Positions 1-8,086 are shown, counted from the first letter of the stretch. The stretch: DNA of 19,820 nucleotides from Phycisphaerae bacterium (GCA_022842805.1 JALHOX010000024.1:1-19820), one strand, 5' to 3'. Notes: generated by a model from the sequence alone, not told the origin. Numbers and translations: made by a program.

Positions 1-973
1 TGCCCTCATGCGCGCGGAGGTAGAGCGGCAACTGCACGATTTTGTCGAGATAGCGGGCGGCTTCGTTGCCGTAGCGGTCCTTGAGCCGCTCGCGCCACAG
101 GCCTTCGACGTAGGCATCGACGATGCCCTTGTCGAGCGCCAGGACGAAGATGAAGCCGCGCTGACCGAGGACGAGCTTGATCGACTCGATCAGTTGAAAG
201 GCCTTGTCGGCCTGACAGCGGTCGAGGTCGTCGATAAAGACGGCGATGCGCGGGATGCGTTTCTCCGGGCCTGGGCGGGCGGCATCAAGCTCTTGATACA
301 CGTCGCGCAAGCGATTGAAGATCGTCAGGTAGGTCGATTGATCGACCAACTCCTGCCATGGCGTTTTGGGCGTTTTCTGGGCCCGCTCCCACGCCTTTTC
401 GACGCCTTCCACGAAGTTCTTTCCGTCGATGCCGATGTCCAGTTCACCGCCAAGATACTGCGGCACGCCCGCCTTGAGCTTGGCTTTGGCCGAGACGGCG
501 CGGAGAAGACCAAGGCTGGCCAGACCGATGCTCTTCAGAATCTTGACCGTGGCATCGCCGTATCGCGCGAGGATTGATTTTTCGTCGACGAGCGCGCGGG
601 TGACGGCGAGTTCGATTTCCGCGATAAGCGGAATAAGCGGATGCTCTTCCGACTCATATTGCCATGCGTTGAACCAGACCGGCACCACGAATGGGAATTC
701 GGGTTCGCCGCCCGTCTTTGAAGGCGAATGGGTGGCCTCCTCGGCCGAAGCCCGCAAGCGCGATTCCGCGGCTCGAAGCAGCGAAGTCTTGCCCTCGCCC
801 CATTTGCCATAGACGCCGATGGTGAAGGGCCCGACCGTGCCAAGCGCCGTGCCGACGATAACATCTCGAAAAGCCGTCATCTCGAGGTTGTCGCGCAGGT
901 AGGAATCGATCGGCTCGTCGCTAAGCAGATAGAGCGGCTCGACTTTGGCGGTTCTGGGGTCCGGCGCTGCCAT
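1..973 (-). CDS. KAP family P-loop NTPase, C-terminus cut by the window edge
   Basis: Reading the minus strand from ATG at 973 gives 324 residues with no stop before the window edge. The Walker A motif GVYGKWGEGKTS is at residues 53-64, the KAP signature WFNAWQYESE at 100-109, Walker B AVFIDDLDRC at 244-253, and the conserved KIVQLPLYLR at 311-320. This order is diagnostic of KAP NTPases, membrane-associated STAND-like ATPases. Most members carry transmembrane helices between Walker A and B. Here only one modest hydrophobic stretch (residues about 144-160, around ILKSIGLASLGLL) lies there, so the membrane insert looks reduced. The cellular role is unknown; some relatives (PifA) block phages, but nothing nearby supports defence. 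No clear ribosome site precedes either ATG 973 or the in-frame ATG 1009, so an extra 12 residues are possible. Confidence 0.9.
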   Translation of the reverse strand, partial: MAAPDPRTAKVEPLYLLSDEPIDSYLRDNLEMTAFRDVIVGTALGTVGPFTIGVYGKWGEGKTSLLRAAESRLRASAEEATHSPSKTGGEPEFPFVVPVWFNAWQYESEEHPLIPLIAEIELAVTRALVDEKSILARYGDATVKILKSIGLASLGLLRAVSAKAKLKAGVPQYLGGELDIGIDGKNFVEGVEKAWERAQKTPKTPWQELVDQSTYLTIFNRLRDVYQELDAARPGPEKRIPRIAVFIDDLDRCQADKAFQLIESIKLVLGQRGFIFVLALDKGIVDAYVEGLWRERLKDRYGNEAARYLDKIVQLPLYLRAHEG

Positions 974-1113
974 AACCGGCAGGTTAGTCAAAGCGCGTAA
1001 TCTGTGCATCAGGGCGGAAGCGTGCGATATTTTCGCGATTAATCGTCACGCTCGCCAGCAACTGAATCCGCCAAAAGTCTCCAGTCAGTCCGCGCGCGGC
1101 ACCGCCTTTGCGT

Positions 1114-1149
1114 CGCGCAACGCTGTTTCACGTGAAACAGCGTTGCGCG
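1114..1149. promoter_or_regulatory. parS centromere site 1 (ParB-binding) within a 36-bp perfect palindrome
   Basis: Bases 1124-1139 read TGTTTCACGTGAAACA, identical to the bacterial parS consensus bound by ParB. The symmetry continues outward, so 1114-1149 is a perfect 36-bp inverted repeat centred on CACGTG. It lies between the glyS stop (1178) and the KAP start (973), in non-coding DNA. parS sites normally cluster around the chromosome origin and nucleate ParB spreading for segregation. The long flanking symmetry could also form a hairpin in the glyS transcript and help termination, but no T tract follows. Confidence 0.93.
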
Positions 1150-1177
1150 CGAATCGCGCGACCTACCTATCGCGCTA

Positions 1178-2968
1178 TCAATCCCCAATCCGCTCCTTCA
1201 GCCATGCCTTCACCGACCCAATCGCCACCCGGTGCTGCTGCAGGCTGTCGCGCTCGCGGATCGTCACTGTGCCGGGGTTCGTCGCGCCCGCCGCGCCGAT
1301 CGTTTCGCCGTCGATCGTGATGCAAAACGGCGTGCCGATTTCGTCCTGACGGCGATAGCGACGGCCGATCGCGCCGCCGTCGTCGTATTGCACGACCATC
1401 TCGCGCTTCAGCTCCTTATAGAGCTTGTCGGCGGTCTCGGGCATGCCCTCTTTGTTGACCAGTGGGAAGACCGCCGCCTTCACCGGGGCGAGCTTGGGGT
1501 GGAATCGCATCACGACGCGCGTCTGCGCGACGCCCTTTTCGTCGGGGGCGGTGTCCTCGTGATACGCCTCGCACAGAAACGCCAGCGTGCCGCGGTCGGC
1601 ACCGGCCGAGGGCTCGATCACGGTCGGCAAAAAGCGATAGGGCGCCTTGCCGCCGATCTCGGCTTTCTGGTCCTTGGTCAGCTCGGGCTCGCCCTTCGCC
1701 TTGCGCTCGGCGAGGAATTTGGCCCAGCCCTCTTCGTCGAAATAGTTGAGGTCTTTGCCGCTGTGCTTGGCGTGCTGCGTGAGGTCGAAGCAGCCGCGAT
1801 GGGCGACACCCTCCAACTCCTGAAAATCGTCGGCGAAGGGGAACAGATACTCGATATCGGCGCACGCCCGCGAGTAATGGGCCAGCTCGTCCTTGGTCTG
1901 ATCGCGCAGTCGCAGCTTGCTGCCGGCCAGGCCGAGATCGGTGTACCACTTAAAGCGCGTGTTGCGCCAAAACTCGTACCACATCATCGAGTCTTCATCT
2001 CGACAGAAGAACTCGATCTCCATCTGCTCGAATTCGCGCGAGCGGAAGGTGTAGTTGCGCGGGTTGATCTCGTTTCTGAACGCCTTGCCAACTTGGCCGA
2101 TGCCGAAGGGAATTTTCACGCGACTGGTGTCGAGAACGTTTTTATAGTTGCAAAAGATGCCTTGCGCAGTTTCGGGGCGGAGGTATACGCGACTCGATTC
2201 TGTTCGCACGGCCCCCGTATTTGATTCAAACATCAAATTGAACTGCCGCGGCGTTGCGAGTGACGCGAGCCCGCATCGTGGACAGCACACGGGGCCAAAC
2301 GTATTCCGCATTTGATATGCCGCACTGAAGGGAAATGCTAGCGGGGATTTCGACGACTCTCCGACCAACTTACGTTCGAGTTTTGTCAGCGTGACGCTGG
2401 CAATCGCCTCGATTTCGCTACTCGCGATGACGCTCTTAACAAGCAATGGCGTCTGGAGTTTTGAGAACGCGCTGAACTCGGTGATCAGTTTTTCCAGTTC
2501 GCTTTCGCCATTTTCAACGCCAGCCGAGATTGCTTGCTTGAACTTTCGGATGAGTCCATCCAAGACGGTGCTGAGCTCGTCCAGCTCGGTGCCGGTCATC
2601 GGGACGGGGAAGTACGCGACGCAGAAAAACTGATCCGCTCTTATTAACGCGTTGCAGTTTTCAGTTTTGCACGCCACCATCGGGTCCGCAAACCCGCCCG
2701 CGTGCCCGCTCGCCACCCAGACCTGCGGGTTCATGATGATCGAGCAGTCGAGGCCGACCATCTCCAGCTCGCGGCCGTCGGGGCCGGCGGGCGGATTCAC
2801 GATCATGTCCTGCCACCAGCGGTTCTTGATGTTGCGCTTCAGCTCGACGCCCAGCGGCCCATAGTCCCAGAAGCCGCCGATGCCGCCGTAGATCTCGGAG
2901 GATTGGAAGATGAACCCTCGGCGTTTGCAGAGGGCGACGAGCTTTTCCATGAAGGCGGTGTCAGCCAT
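1178..2968 (-). CDS. glyS: Glycyl-tRNA synthetase, class II alpha2 type
   Basis: 596 residues. It charges tRNA-Gly with glycine in the cytoplasm. The N-terminus FQSSEIYGGIGGFWDYGPLG (21-40) is typical of the homodimeric eukaryote-like/Thermus-like GlyRS. Motif 2 is FRNEINPRNYTFRSREFEQ (297-315), motif 3 is VIEPSAGADRGTLAFL (450-465), and an HGTP-type anticodon-binding domain runs from about 490 to 590. Cysteines of a zinc knuckle appear as CKTENC (100-105) and CCPRC (228-232). About 110 residues, mostly helical in appearance, separate them, and the DNA encoding this insert (about 2200-2660) is clearly poorer in GC than the rest of the gene. The start MADTAFMEKL was chosen because upstream in-frame sequence is proline/arginine-rich and unlike the family; MEKL at residue 7 is an alternative. 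Length exceeds the roughly 500 residues of Thermus-type enzymes because of the insert. Confidence 0.95.
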   Translation of the reverse strand: MADTAFMEKLVALCKRRGFIFQSSEIYGGIGGFWDYGPLGVELKRNIKNRWWQDMIVNPPAGPDGRELEMVGLDCSIIMNPQVWVASGHAGGFADPMVACKTENCNALIRADQFFCVAYFPVPMTGTELDELSTVLDGLIRKFKQAISAGVENGESELEKLITEFSAFSKLQTPLLVKSVIASSEIEAIASVTLTKLERKLVGESSKSPLAFPFSAAYQMRNTFGPVCCPRCGLASLATPRQFNLMFESNTGAVRTESSRVYLRPETAQGIFCNYKNVLDTSRVKIPFGIGQVGKAFRNEINPRNYTFRSREFEQMEIEFFCRDEDSMMWYEFWRNTRFKWYTDLGLAGSKLRLRDQTKDELAHYSRACADIEYLFPFADDFQELEGVAHRGCFDLTQHAKHSGKDLNYFDEEGWAKFLAERKAKGEPELTKDQKAEIGGKAPYRFLPTVIEPSAGADRGTLAFLCEAYHEDTAPDEKGVAQTRVVMRFHPKLAPVKAAVFPLVNKEGMPETADKLYKELKREMVVQYDDGGAIGRRYRRQDEIGTPFCITIDGETIGAAGATNPGTVTIRERDSLQQHRVAIGSVKAWLKERIGD

Positions 2969-3315
2969 GATCGATCCGGGCCTTTCGTGGCGGGGCAAGG
3001 GGTTGCGCGATGCGGCGATCGGTCTTCGCCGCTGTGATGTTTCTATCGGAGAGGGGGGAGGAAGAAAAGCGACGGGGGCACGGGGCGGCGGCGCGAGCGA
3101 GGGGAAAACACCGAACGCACATGCAGAAGCGGGCGGTTCGGCGCTTCGGGGCTCTCGGTAGCTCGGGCGGGGCAAAGGGCGGCCCGGCGTGAACGTTGGA
3201 CGCAGACGTCGCATTGATCGTATGGTGCCCGCGCCACGGGGTGGCGGCGCGGCATGGCCGCGGTCGACGAGGTCGGCCGGCGGATTCGATCAACCACGCG
3301 ACAGGAGACCGTCAG
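2969..3315. other. Divergent intergenic region between glyS and the NHL-protein gene
   Basis: These 347 bases separate two divergently transcribed genes and should hold both promoters. I see no convincing sigma-70 pair. A short perfect hairpin (CGCCAC at 3232-3237, loop GGG, GTGGCG at 3241-3246) would fall in the leader of the plus-strand gene. A purine-rich stretch lies around 3050-3075. Open frames through here lack any protein signature. No T-box-like specifier or antiterminator structure was recognised upstream of glyS. Confidence 0.5.
3303..3307 (+). promoter_or_regulatory. Shine-Dalgarno AGGAG deciding the NHL-protein start
   Basis: AGGAG ends 8 bases before ATG 3316. The open frame extends upstream to 3196 without a ribosome site, and a signal peptide begins exactly at 3316, so this site fixes the start. 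Confidence 0.75.
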
Positions 3316-5055
3316 ATGCGTCAATATCGGGTTTGGTTCGTGGTCGGTGCGATGGCGGTGTCGGGCGCCGGCAGCCGGGTGCTGGCCGCGCCGGGCGACA
3401 CGACCGCGGACGCGGTGCTGGGACAGGCGGATTTTGCGACCGGGGCCCCGAATCGTGGGGGCACTCCGACGGCGGCCACCCTCAGCGAGCCGCGCGGGCT
3501 CGCGGTCGACCCGGTGTCGGGCCGGCTGTTCGTGCCCGACAGCCTCAATCATCGCGTCCTGAGCTGGCCCAGTGCGTCGGCGTTCGCGAATGGCGACGCG
3601 GCCGACATCGTCATCGGCCAGCCCAACTTCACCAGCGTCGACGCGAACCAGGGCAGCTTCACGCCGGCAGCCAATACGCTGAACCAACCGAAAAGCGTCG
3701 CCGTGGACAGCGCGGGGCGGCTTTACGTCGCCGACTCGCTCAACGTCCGAATTTTGCGCTACGACCCGCCGATCGCGACGAACATGGCGGCGGCCGCGGT
3801 CTATGGGCAGGGCGGCAGCTTTACGACCGCGAGTCAGGCAGGACTGCTGACCGCCAACGCCGGCAACTTCGGAAACCCCGACGGCATCGCGATCGATGGG
3901 AACGATCGCCTCTATTGCGCCGATCGGTTCCTGTCGCGCGTCACGATATTCTCGACGCCGCTCACGAGCGCCACCGCCGACATCGTGATTGGTCAACCCA
4001 ACCTGACGACGGCGGGGGCGAACCTGACGCAGAACGGGCTCGACCATTGCAGCGGCATCGCGCTCGATGAGCAGGGCAATCTCTACGTCGGCGACGAGTT
4101 CAACAATCGCGTCATGCTCTTCCTCGCGCCGCTCACGAACGGCAAGGATGCGGCCCGCGTCTTTGGCCAGCCCGATTTCGTCAGCAACACCGCGAACAAT
4201 GGCGGCATCGGCGCAGGCACGATCAACTACTCCGGCGCAGCGGCCACAGTGGCGGTCGACCCGGCGTCGGGCAATCTCTACGTCTCCGATGCGCTCAACA
4301 ACCGCGTCCTCGAATACACGGATCCGCAGAGCGATTCGGTCGCGGACCGCGTCTTCGGCCAGCCGAATTTCACGAGCAATACGGCCAACAACGGCGGGCG
4401 CAGCGCGACCACGCTCCAAGACCCCGGCGGCGTCGCGGTCGATGCAGCCGGCAATCTGTATGTCAGCGATCGACTGAGCCACCGCGTGTTGCGCTACAAC
4501 GCGGCGCGGGCCGATCTGAGCGTGAGCGCGACGGCGGCCCCGAACCCGGCGACCGTCGGCAGCAGTCTCACCTTCACCATCACGGTCGCCAACCTTGGGC
4601 CAGATGCGGCGAGCGGCGTGACGCTCGCGGATACGCTGTCGGCGGGTTTGACCGTGGGGACCGTGACGCCGTCGCAGGGCAACTGCAGCGGCGGCGGGCC
4701 GGTGAACTGCGAACTGGGAACGATCGCCAGCGGCGCGAGCGCGACGGTGACGTTGGTCGTAACCGCCGGACAAGCGGGCACGGCGAGCCTGACGGCGACG
4801 GTCGCGGCGACAGAGCTAGACCCCAACACCGGCAATGACTCTGCGACCGCATCCGCGACGGTCAATCAAGCGACCGGCGGCGGCGGTGGTGGCGGCGGCG
4901 GCGGTGGTGGTGGAAATGCGAATGACAACAGCGGCGACGACGACGGTGATGATGGCGAAGCGCCGCCGATGCCCTGCGGCACGTGCGGCATGGGCGCCGG
5001 GCTCGCATTCGCGCCGCTCCTGCTGGTGGGTCGCCTTCGCCCGCGACGCCGGTAG
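3316..5055 (+). CDS. Secreted six-bladed NHL-repeat protein with DUF11 domain and C-terminal sorting-like tail
   Basis: 579 residues. A signal peptide (MRQYRVWFVVGAMAVSG..., cleavage probably near VLAAPG) is followed by six NHL repeats starting near residues 56, 122, 185, 242, 305 and 367. Examples are GLAVDPVSGRLFVPDSLNHR and GVAVDAAGNLYVSDRLSHR. A recurrent GQPxF motif separates the blades, together predicting a beta-propeller. Residues about 398-515 form a DUF11/CARDB-like beta domain (ADLSVSATAAPNPATVGSSL). A run of 13 glycines (521-533), an acidic Asn/Asp linker, and a tail CGTCGMGAGLAF...LLLVG...RRR end the protein. The tail (Cys motif, short hydrophobic segment, terminal arginines) resembles MYXO-CTERM-type surface-sorting signals. 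It is probably exported and surface-held; its binding partner is unknown. It converges on the kinase gene 43 bp downstream. Confidence 0.9.
   Translation: MRQYRVWFVVGAMAVSGAGSRVLAAPGDTTADAVLGQADFATGAPNRGGTPTAATLSEPRGLAVDPVSGRLFVPDSLNHRVLSWPSASAFANGDAADIVIGQPNFTSVDANQGSFTPAANTLNQPKSVAVDSAGRLYVADSLNVRILRYDPPIATNMAAAAVYGQGGSFTTASQAGLLTANAGNFGNPDGIAIDGNDRLYCADRFLSRVTIFSTPLTSATADIVIGQPNLTTAGANLTQNGLDHCSGIALDEQGNLYVGDEFNNRVMLFLAPLTNGKDAARVFGQPDFVSNTANNGGIGAGTINYSGAAATVAVDPASGNLYVSDALNNRVLEYTDPQSDSVADRVFGQPNFTSNTANNGGRSATTLQDPGGVAVDAAGNLYVSDRLSHRVLRYNAARADLSVSATAAPNPATVGSSLTFTITVANLGPDAASGVTLADTLSAGLTVGTVTPSQGNCSGGGPVNCELGTIASGASATVTLVVTAGQAGTASLTATVAATELDPNTGNDSATASATVNQATGGGGGGGGGGGGGNANDNSGDDDGDDGEAPPMPCGTCGMGAGLAFAPLLLVGRLRPRRR
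4876..4914 (+). repeat. GGN trinucleotide tract encoding 13 consecutive glycines
   Basis: Thirteen GGC/GGT/GGA codons in a row form a microsatellite-like tract between the DUF11 domain and the acidic linker of the NHL protein. Changes in whole triplets would alter linker length without breaking the frame. Confidence 0.9.
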
Positions 5056-5098
5056 TCGCGTCGGACCGGTGCGGTCGGGCTTGCCGGATGAGGATTCG

Positions 5099-7465
5099 TC
5101 AAAGGACGAACGCGGGCTGGAGCGACCTTCGAAGGCGGGCGAGGAGCGCTCCGGCGGCGAAGGCGACAAGCCCGCCGGAGATCATTCCCGTCATCGGCAG
5201 GATTCGGTGACTCCATTGCAACACGATCAAGGCCGCGGTTGCAATGAGCACCAGCGACATTGCGAATATCGCTAAAGTTGCCACGAATCTCCGCAGCGCC
5301 AGGCTGAGGGCGAGGCAAGCAGCGCCCAACAGGGATGCTGCCGCGAGCGACACGAGCATCTCCTCCCGCTCGATTTCAACGGTAGTGCGCCTCGAAAGAA
5401 GATCCCCGATCAGGCAGCCTTGAATGACGGCACCGCATTCGACGCGCTCACCTTCGACGCTGAGCATGCGATGGAGATCATTCGGATACGCTTCAGGGCG
5501 GCGATTCAATCCAATCACGACCACCCGGTCGCGAAACGCTTCAGCCAGCGCGGCGTCCTCCATCTCGAAGAGATTCTGGTATGCGATCGTGAATCTCTGG
5601 ACGGTTTGTCGATCGGGCAAGGCCGTCGCAGCGTAGGCGAACCAGATAGGAATCGAGTCAAGGTCTTTGTTTCCCGTAAGCGCCTGGCGGAATCCAGTAG
5701 CTGGAATGTTCTCCACGCTGTCCGGTATTCCATCAACTGTCGCGTCGCGAATGACCACGGTTTCCGCGGAGTTCCAGCGAAATCGCTGGGTCTCCGGATT
5801 GGGCAGCGCCTGGCGATACGCGGCCAGCGGGAGGCCAAGATATTGCGGGGAATGCGGTCGATCGAAAATCAGCGAGACACACGCGTTTGGGCCGTTTTTT
5901 CGTAAGGGCGTCAGGTAGCTCCAGCCCCAGTCATCCGCATTCTTCAGAACATCGCGGTATAGAGTGGGTTTGTATTCCGACGTAATCGTTCGGGCCAGCA
6001 GCACAACACGCGTGCCGTCTCGGCGGAGTTTGCGGAGCCCGCTCAGGAACGCTTCGTCGTGGTTCAGTGAATCGTCTTCAAAGGCGATGCCCCAGACCAC
6101 GACGCGGGGTCGCGCGACCGCGAGTCGCTGCATCGCCGCACCATGGACCGCGCGCCACGACAACACGTCGTCAGCACGAACGCCATCAATTCCCAAAGTT
6201 TCGGCGAGCACAGCCAACGAGTCGATTGTCGCGTCATTCATTTCAATGACCCGAACATCCGGGTTCCATTGCGCCCTGAAGATCGCGACTCTCTCCATGA
6301 TCGCGGCCCGAATCGGGTGAGTCCAATCCGCGTTAATCATCATGTACGCAACAGCGAATCCCGCCACTGGCGCCAGGCAGACCGCCAACACTGTTCCATC
6401 CCGCCAGGCGCGCTTTAGTTGCAGGCGCCATCGATACCACCACCCGTCGCCGCGGGCACGAACCGGCGTGCATTCGGCAAACCGCTTCAAGTCGTCCGCC
6501 AGCGCCCCCGCGTTCGCGTAGCGCTCCGCGGGCCTTTTGCGGAGGCACTGTTGAACAATACTCTCCAGATCGCGCGGCACGTCGCGACACGTGTGACGCA
6601 TCGGTTCCGGCGCGCTCTCGAGAATGTGGCGCGACAGCGCCGCGGAGCTTTCGTCGACCGGGTAGGGAAAGCCGCCGGTCAGGCCGCTGTAGAGCATGAC
6701 GCCGAGGGCGTAGACGTCGGTCGCGGGTGAGATTTCGGCTGCGGCCCCGCGAATTTGTTCCGGCGCGGCCCAGCGCCGCGTGCCGTAGAAGCGGCCCTCT
6801 TCGGAGAGTTGGGTGTGGGCGCTGTCGGGCGTCTCCTGCTTCGCCAGCCCGAAATCGAGAATGCGAACCCGCCCGCTCGGCTCGATCATAATGTTCGAAG
6901 GCTTAAGGTCGCGGTGCACGATGCCCTTTTGGTGGGCGGCGTGAAGCGAAGTGGCGATGGCGTGCATGACGCGGAGCAACTCGCTTCGGTCGCCCCTCCG
7001 CGACGTAAGATGCGTAAAGAGGTCGACTCCTTCGACGAACTCCATCACGAAGTAGCGCTGCGTCAGGGTGGCGCCGCTGTCGTAGATCGTCACGATGCCG
7101 GGGTCGTTCAGCTCGGCCAGTGCCCGGATTTCGCGCTCAAAGCGAGCTTGGGCGCGTGCGTCGGCGTCGAGTTCGCCGCGCGGCGCGTTCATGGTCTTGA
7201 TCGCGACGCGCCGTCCCGTGCTGATCTGCACGCCTTCGAAGACGATCCCCTGCACCCCCGGTCGTATTAGCCGCATGATGCGATAGCCGGGGATCTCGCC
7301 GACGAACTCCATGAGTCGGCGTGCGTTCTCAGCCTGAGCGGCGGCCCACCGCGGATGGCCGCTATGAACCGAAGTCGCGCCCGCGGCGTCTCGCGCCGCG
7401 GCGGCGACGAGTTCCGCCGGGGCTCGCGCGTCGCGGCGTCGTCCGAATCGCAACCAGCCGAACAT
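5099..7465 (-). CDS. Transmembrane Ser/Thr protein kinase with extracytoplasmic CHASE2 sensor domain
   Basis: 788 residues. The N-terminal Hanks-type kinase domain (about residues 60-330) has the nucleotide-binding lysine in VAIK (K90), catalytic HRDLKPSN (D186), DFG (D204) and APEQ. The glycine loop RPGVQGIVFEG lacks the usual first glycine. A membrane helix (about 358-377) leads to a CHASE2 domain (about 385-690), then three helices (about 701-724, 727-751, 758-776). The kinase should be cytoplasmic and the CHASE2 part outside, sensing an unknown signal. The start ATG 7465 follows GGGGTG at a plausible distance; GTG 7474 would add three residues. It lies 30 bp after the ECF sigma gene on the same strand, so the two are probably co-transcribed and functionally linked. 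The CHASE2/membrane half (about 5200-6420) is visibly less GC-rich than the kinase half. Confidence 0.93.
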   Translation of the reverse strand: MFGWLRFGRRRDARAPAELVAAAARDAAGATSVHSGHPRWAAAQAENARRLMEFVGEIPGYRIMRLIRPGVQGIVFEGVQISTGRRVAIKTMNAPRGELDADARAQARFEREIRALAELNDPGIVTIYDSGATLTQRYFVMEFVEGVDLFTHLTSRRGDRSELLRVMHAIATSLHAAHQKGIVHRDLKPSNIMIEPSGRVRILDFGLAKQETPDSAHTQLSEEGRFYGTRRWAAPEQIRGAAAEISPATDVYALGVMLYSGLTGGFPYPVDESSAALSRHILESAPEPMRHTCRDVPRDLESIVQQCLRKRPAERYANAGALADDLKRFAECTPVRARGDGWWYRWRLQLKRAWRDGTVLAVCLAPVAGFAVAYMMINADWTHPIRAAIMERVAIFRAQWNPDVRVIEMNDATIDSLAVLAETLGIDGVRADDVLSWRAVHGAAMQRLAVARPRVVVWGIAFEDDSLNHDEAFLSGLRKLRRDGTRVVLLARTITSEYKPTLYRDVLKNADDWGWSYLTPLRKNGPNACVSLIFDRPHSPQYLGLPLAAYRQALPNPETQRFRWNSAETVVIRDATVDGIPDSVENIPATGFRQALTGNKDLDSIPIWFAYAATALPDRQTVQRFTIAYQNLFEMEDAALAEAFRDRVVVIGLNRRPEAYPNDLHRMLSVEGERVECGAVIQGCLIGDLLSRRTTVEIEREEMLVSLAAASLLGAACLALSLALRRFVATLAIFAMSLVLIATAALIVLQWSHRILPMTGMISGGLVAFAAGALLARLRRSLQPAFVL

Positions 7466-7495
7466 CAATGACACCCCGATCGAACTGTCGCAGGG

Positions 7496-8086
7496 TTAAC
7501 GAGTCGGCGTCACATGACCCATCAAGGCTGCCGTAAGCCGCTCGACCACCCGAGCTCGTAGCATGTGAAGCGCACCAGTCGTCCGCCGCATCTCCATCGC
7601 CTGTTCCGTGGCGTTCTTGCCCGTCATCATCCCGATCGCGACAGCGCGGTAAGTCTCAGGCAGCGCTCCCACGGCCGCCCGGAGCGCCTCCTGAGCCTCG
7701 TTCGCGACGGCAGTTCGGCTCGGCGTCGTTGTCGCCACCAGCAGTCGCTCGAGGAATCCCGCCTCCGACTCCGCGCCGCCGGCCGGATCGAGCCGCGCTA
7801 AACCGTCGACGCGGCGCTTTGCGGACAAAGCCCGGACGGCGTCACGCAGGTTGTTCTCAGCCCCGCTCCGTAGCCAGGCCAGCAGTTCGTCGTCGCCGCT
7901 GGCGCGGACACGGTCGAGCGAAAGAAACGCCTCCGTAAAAGTCACCTGCAACACGTCATCGACGTCCAGCAACCGCGCCCACTGCCGATGAATGCGAATC
8001 TGCCGTCGCAATCGCGGCGTCAGACGCTCCAGCGATTGGGCCAGTCGTTCCGCCGTCCATTCAGGAACTGGGGGCAAATGGTTCAT
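7496..8086 (-). CDS. ECF-type RNA polymerase sigma factor
   Basis: 196 residues. Region 2 covers about residues 20-92, with DVDDVLQVTFTEAFLSLDRV (41-60) as region 2.2-2.4. Region 4 covers about 133-186, with ALPETYRAVAIGMMTGKNAT (141-160) leading into the helix-turn-helix RRTTGALHMLRARVVERL. It directs RNA polymerase to a dedicated promoter set. In planctomycetes, ECF factors paired with Ser/Thr kinases are common and no separate anti-sigma factor is seen here. The kinase 30 bp downstream is therefore the likely regulator by phosphorylation (inference). The start MNHLPPVPEW was chosen over an upstream GTG at 8167, since the extra 27 residues do not look like region 2; no strong ribosome site marks either. 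Confidence 0.88.
   Translation of the reverse strand: MNHLPPVPEWTAERLAQSLERLTPRLRRQIRIHRQWARLLDVDDVLQVTFTEAFLSLDRVRASGDDELLAWLRSGAENNLRDAVRALSAKRRVDGLARLDPAGGAESEAGFLERLLVATTTPSRTAVANEAQEALRAAVGALPETYRAVAIGMMTGKNATEQAMEMRRTTGALHMLRARVVERLTAALMGHVTPTR

Noticed and set aside
1..973. KAP NTPase as a phage-defence gene
   Set aside because: Only the family link to PifA supports it; the neighbours are housekeeping or unrelated and the gene is incomplete here.
1114..1149. The 36-bp palindrome purely as a glyS terminator
   Set aside because: The core is an exact parS and recurs at 9229-9244 with different flanks; no T tract follows.
1232..2224. Long plus-strand open frame opposite glyS
   Set aside because: Antisense to a clear GlyRS; the predicted protein has no recognisable motif. 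Typical of high-GC DNA.
3197..3228. TTGGAC...TATGGT as promoter of the NHL gene
   Set aside because: Spacing of 19 bases and a poor -10 match; not better than chance in this region.
3043..4773. 576-codon minus-strand open frame opposite the NHL gene
   Set aside because: Arg/Ala-rich with no domain, while the plus strand shows six NHL repeats, a signal peptide and a good ribosome site.
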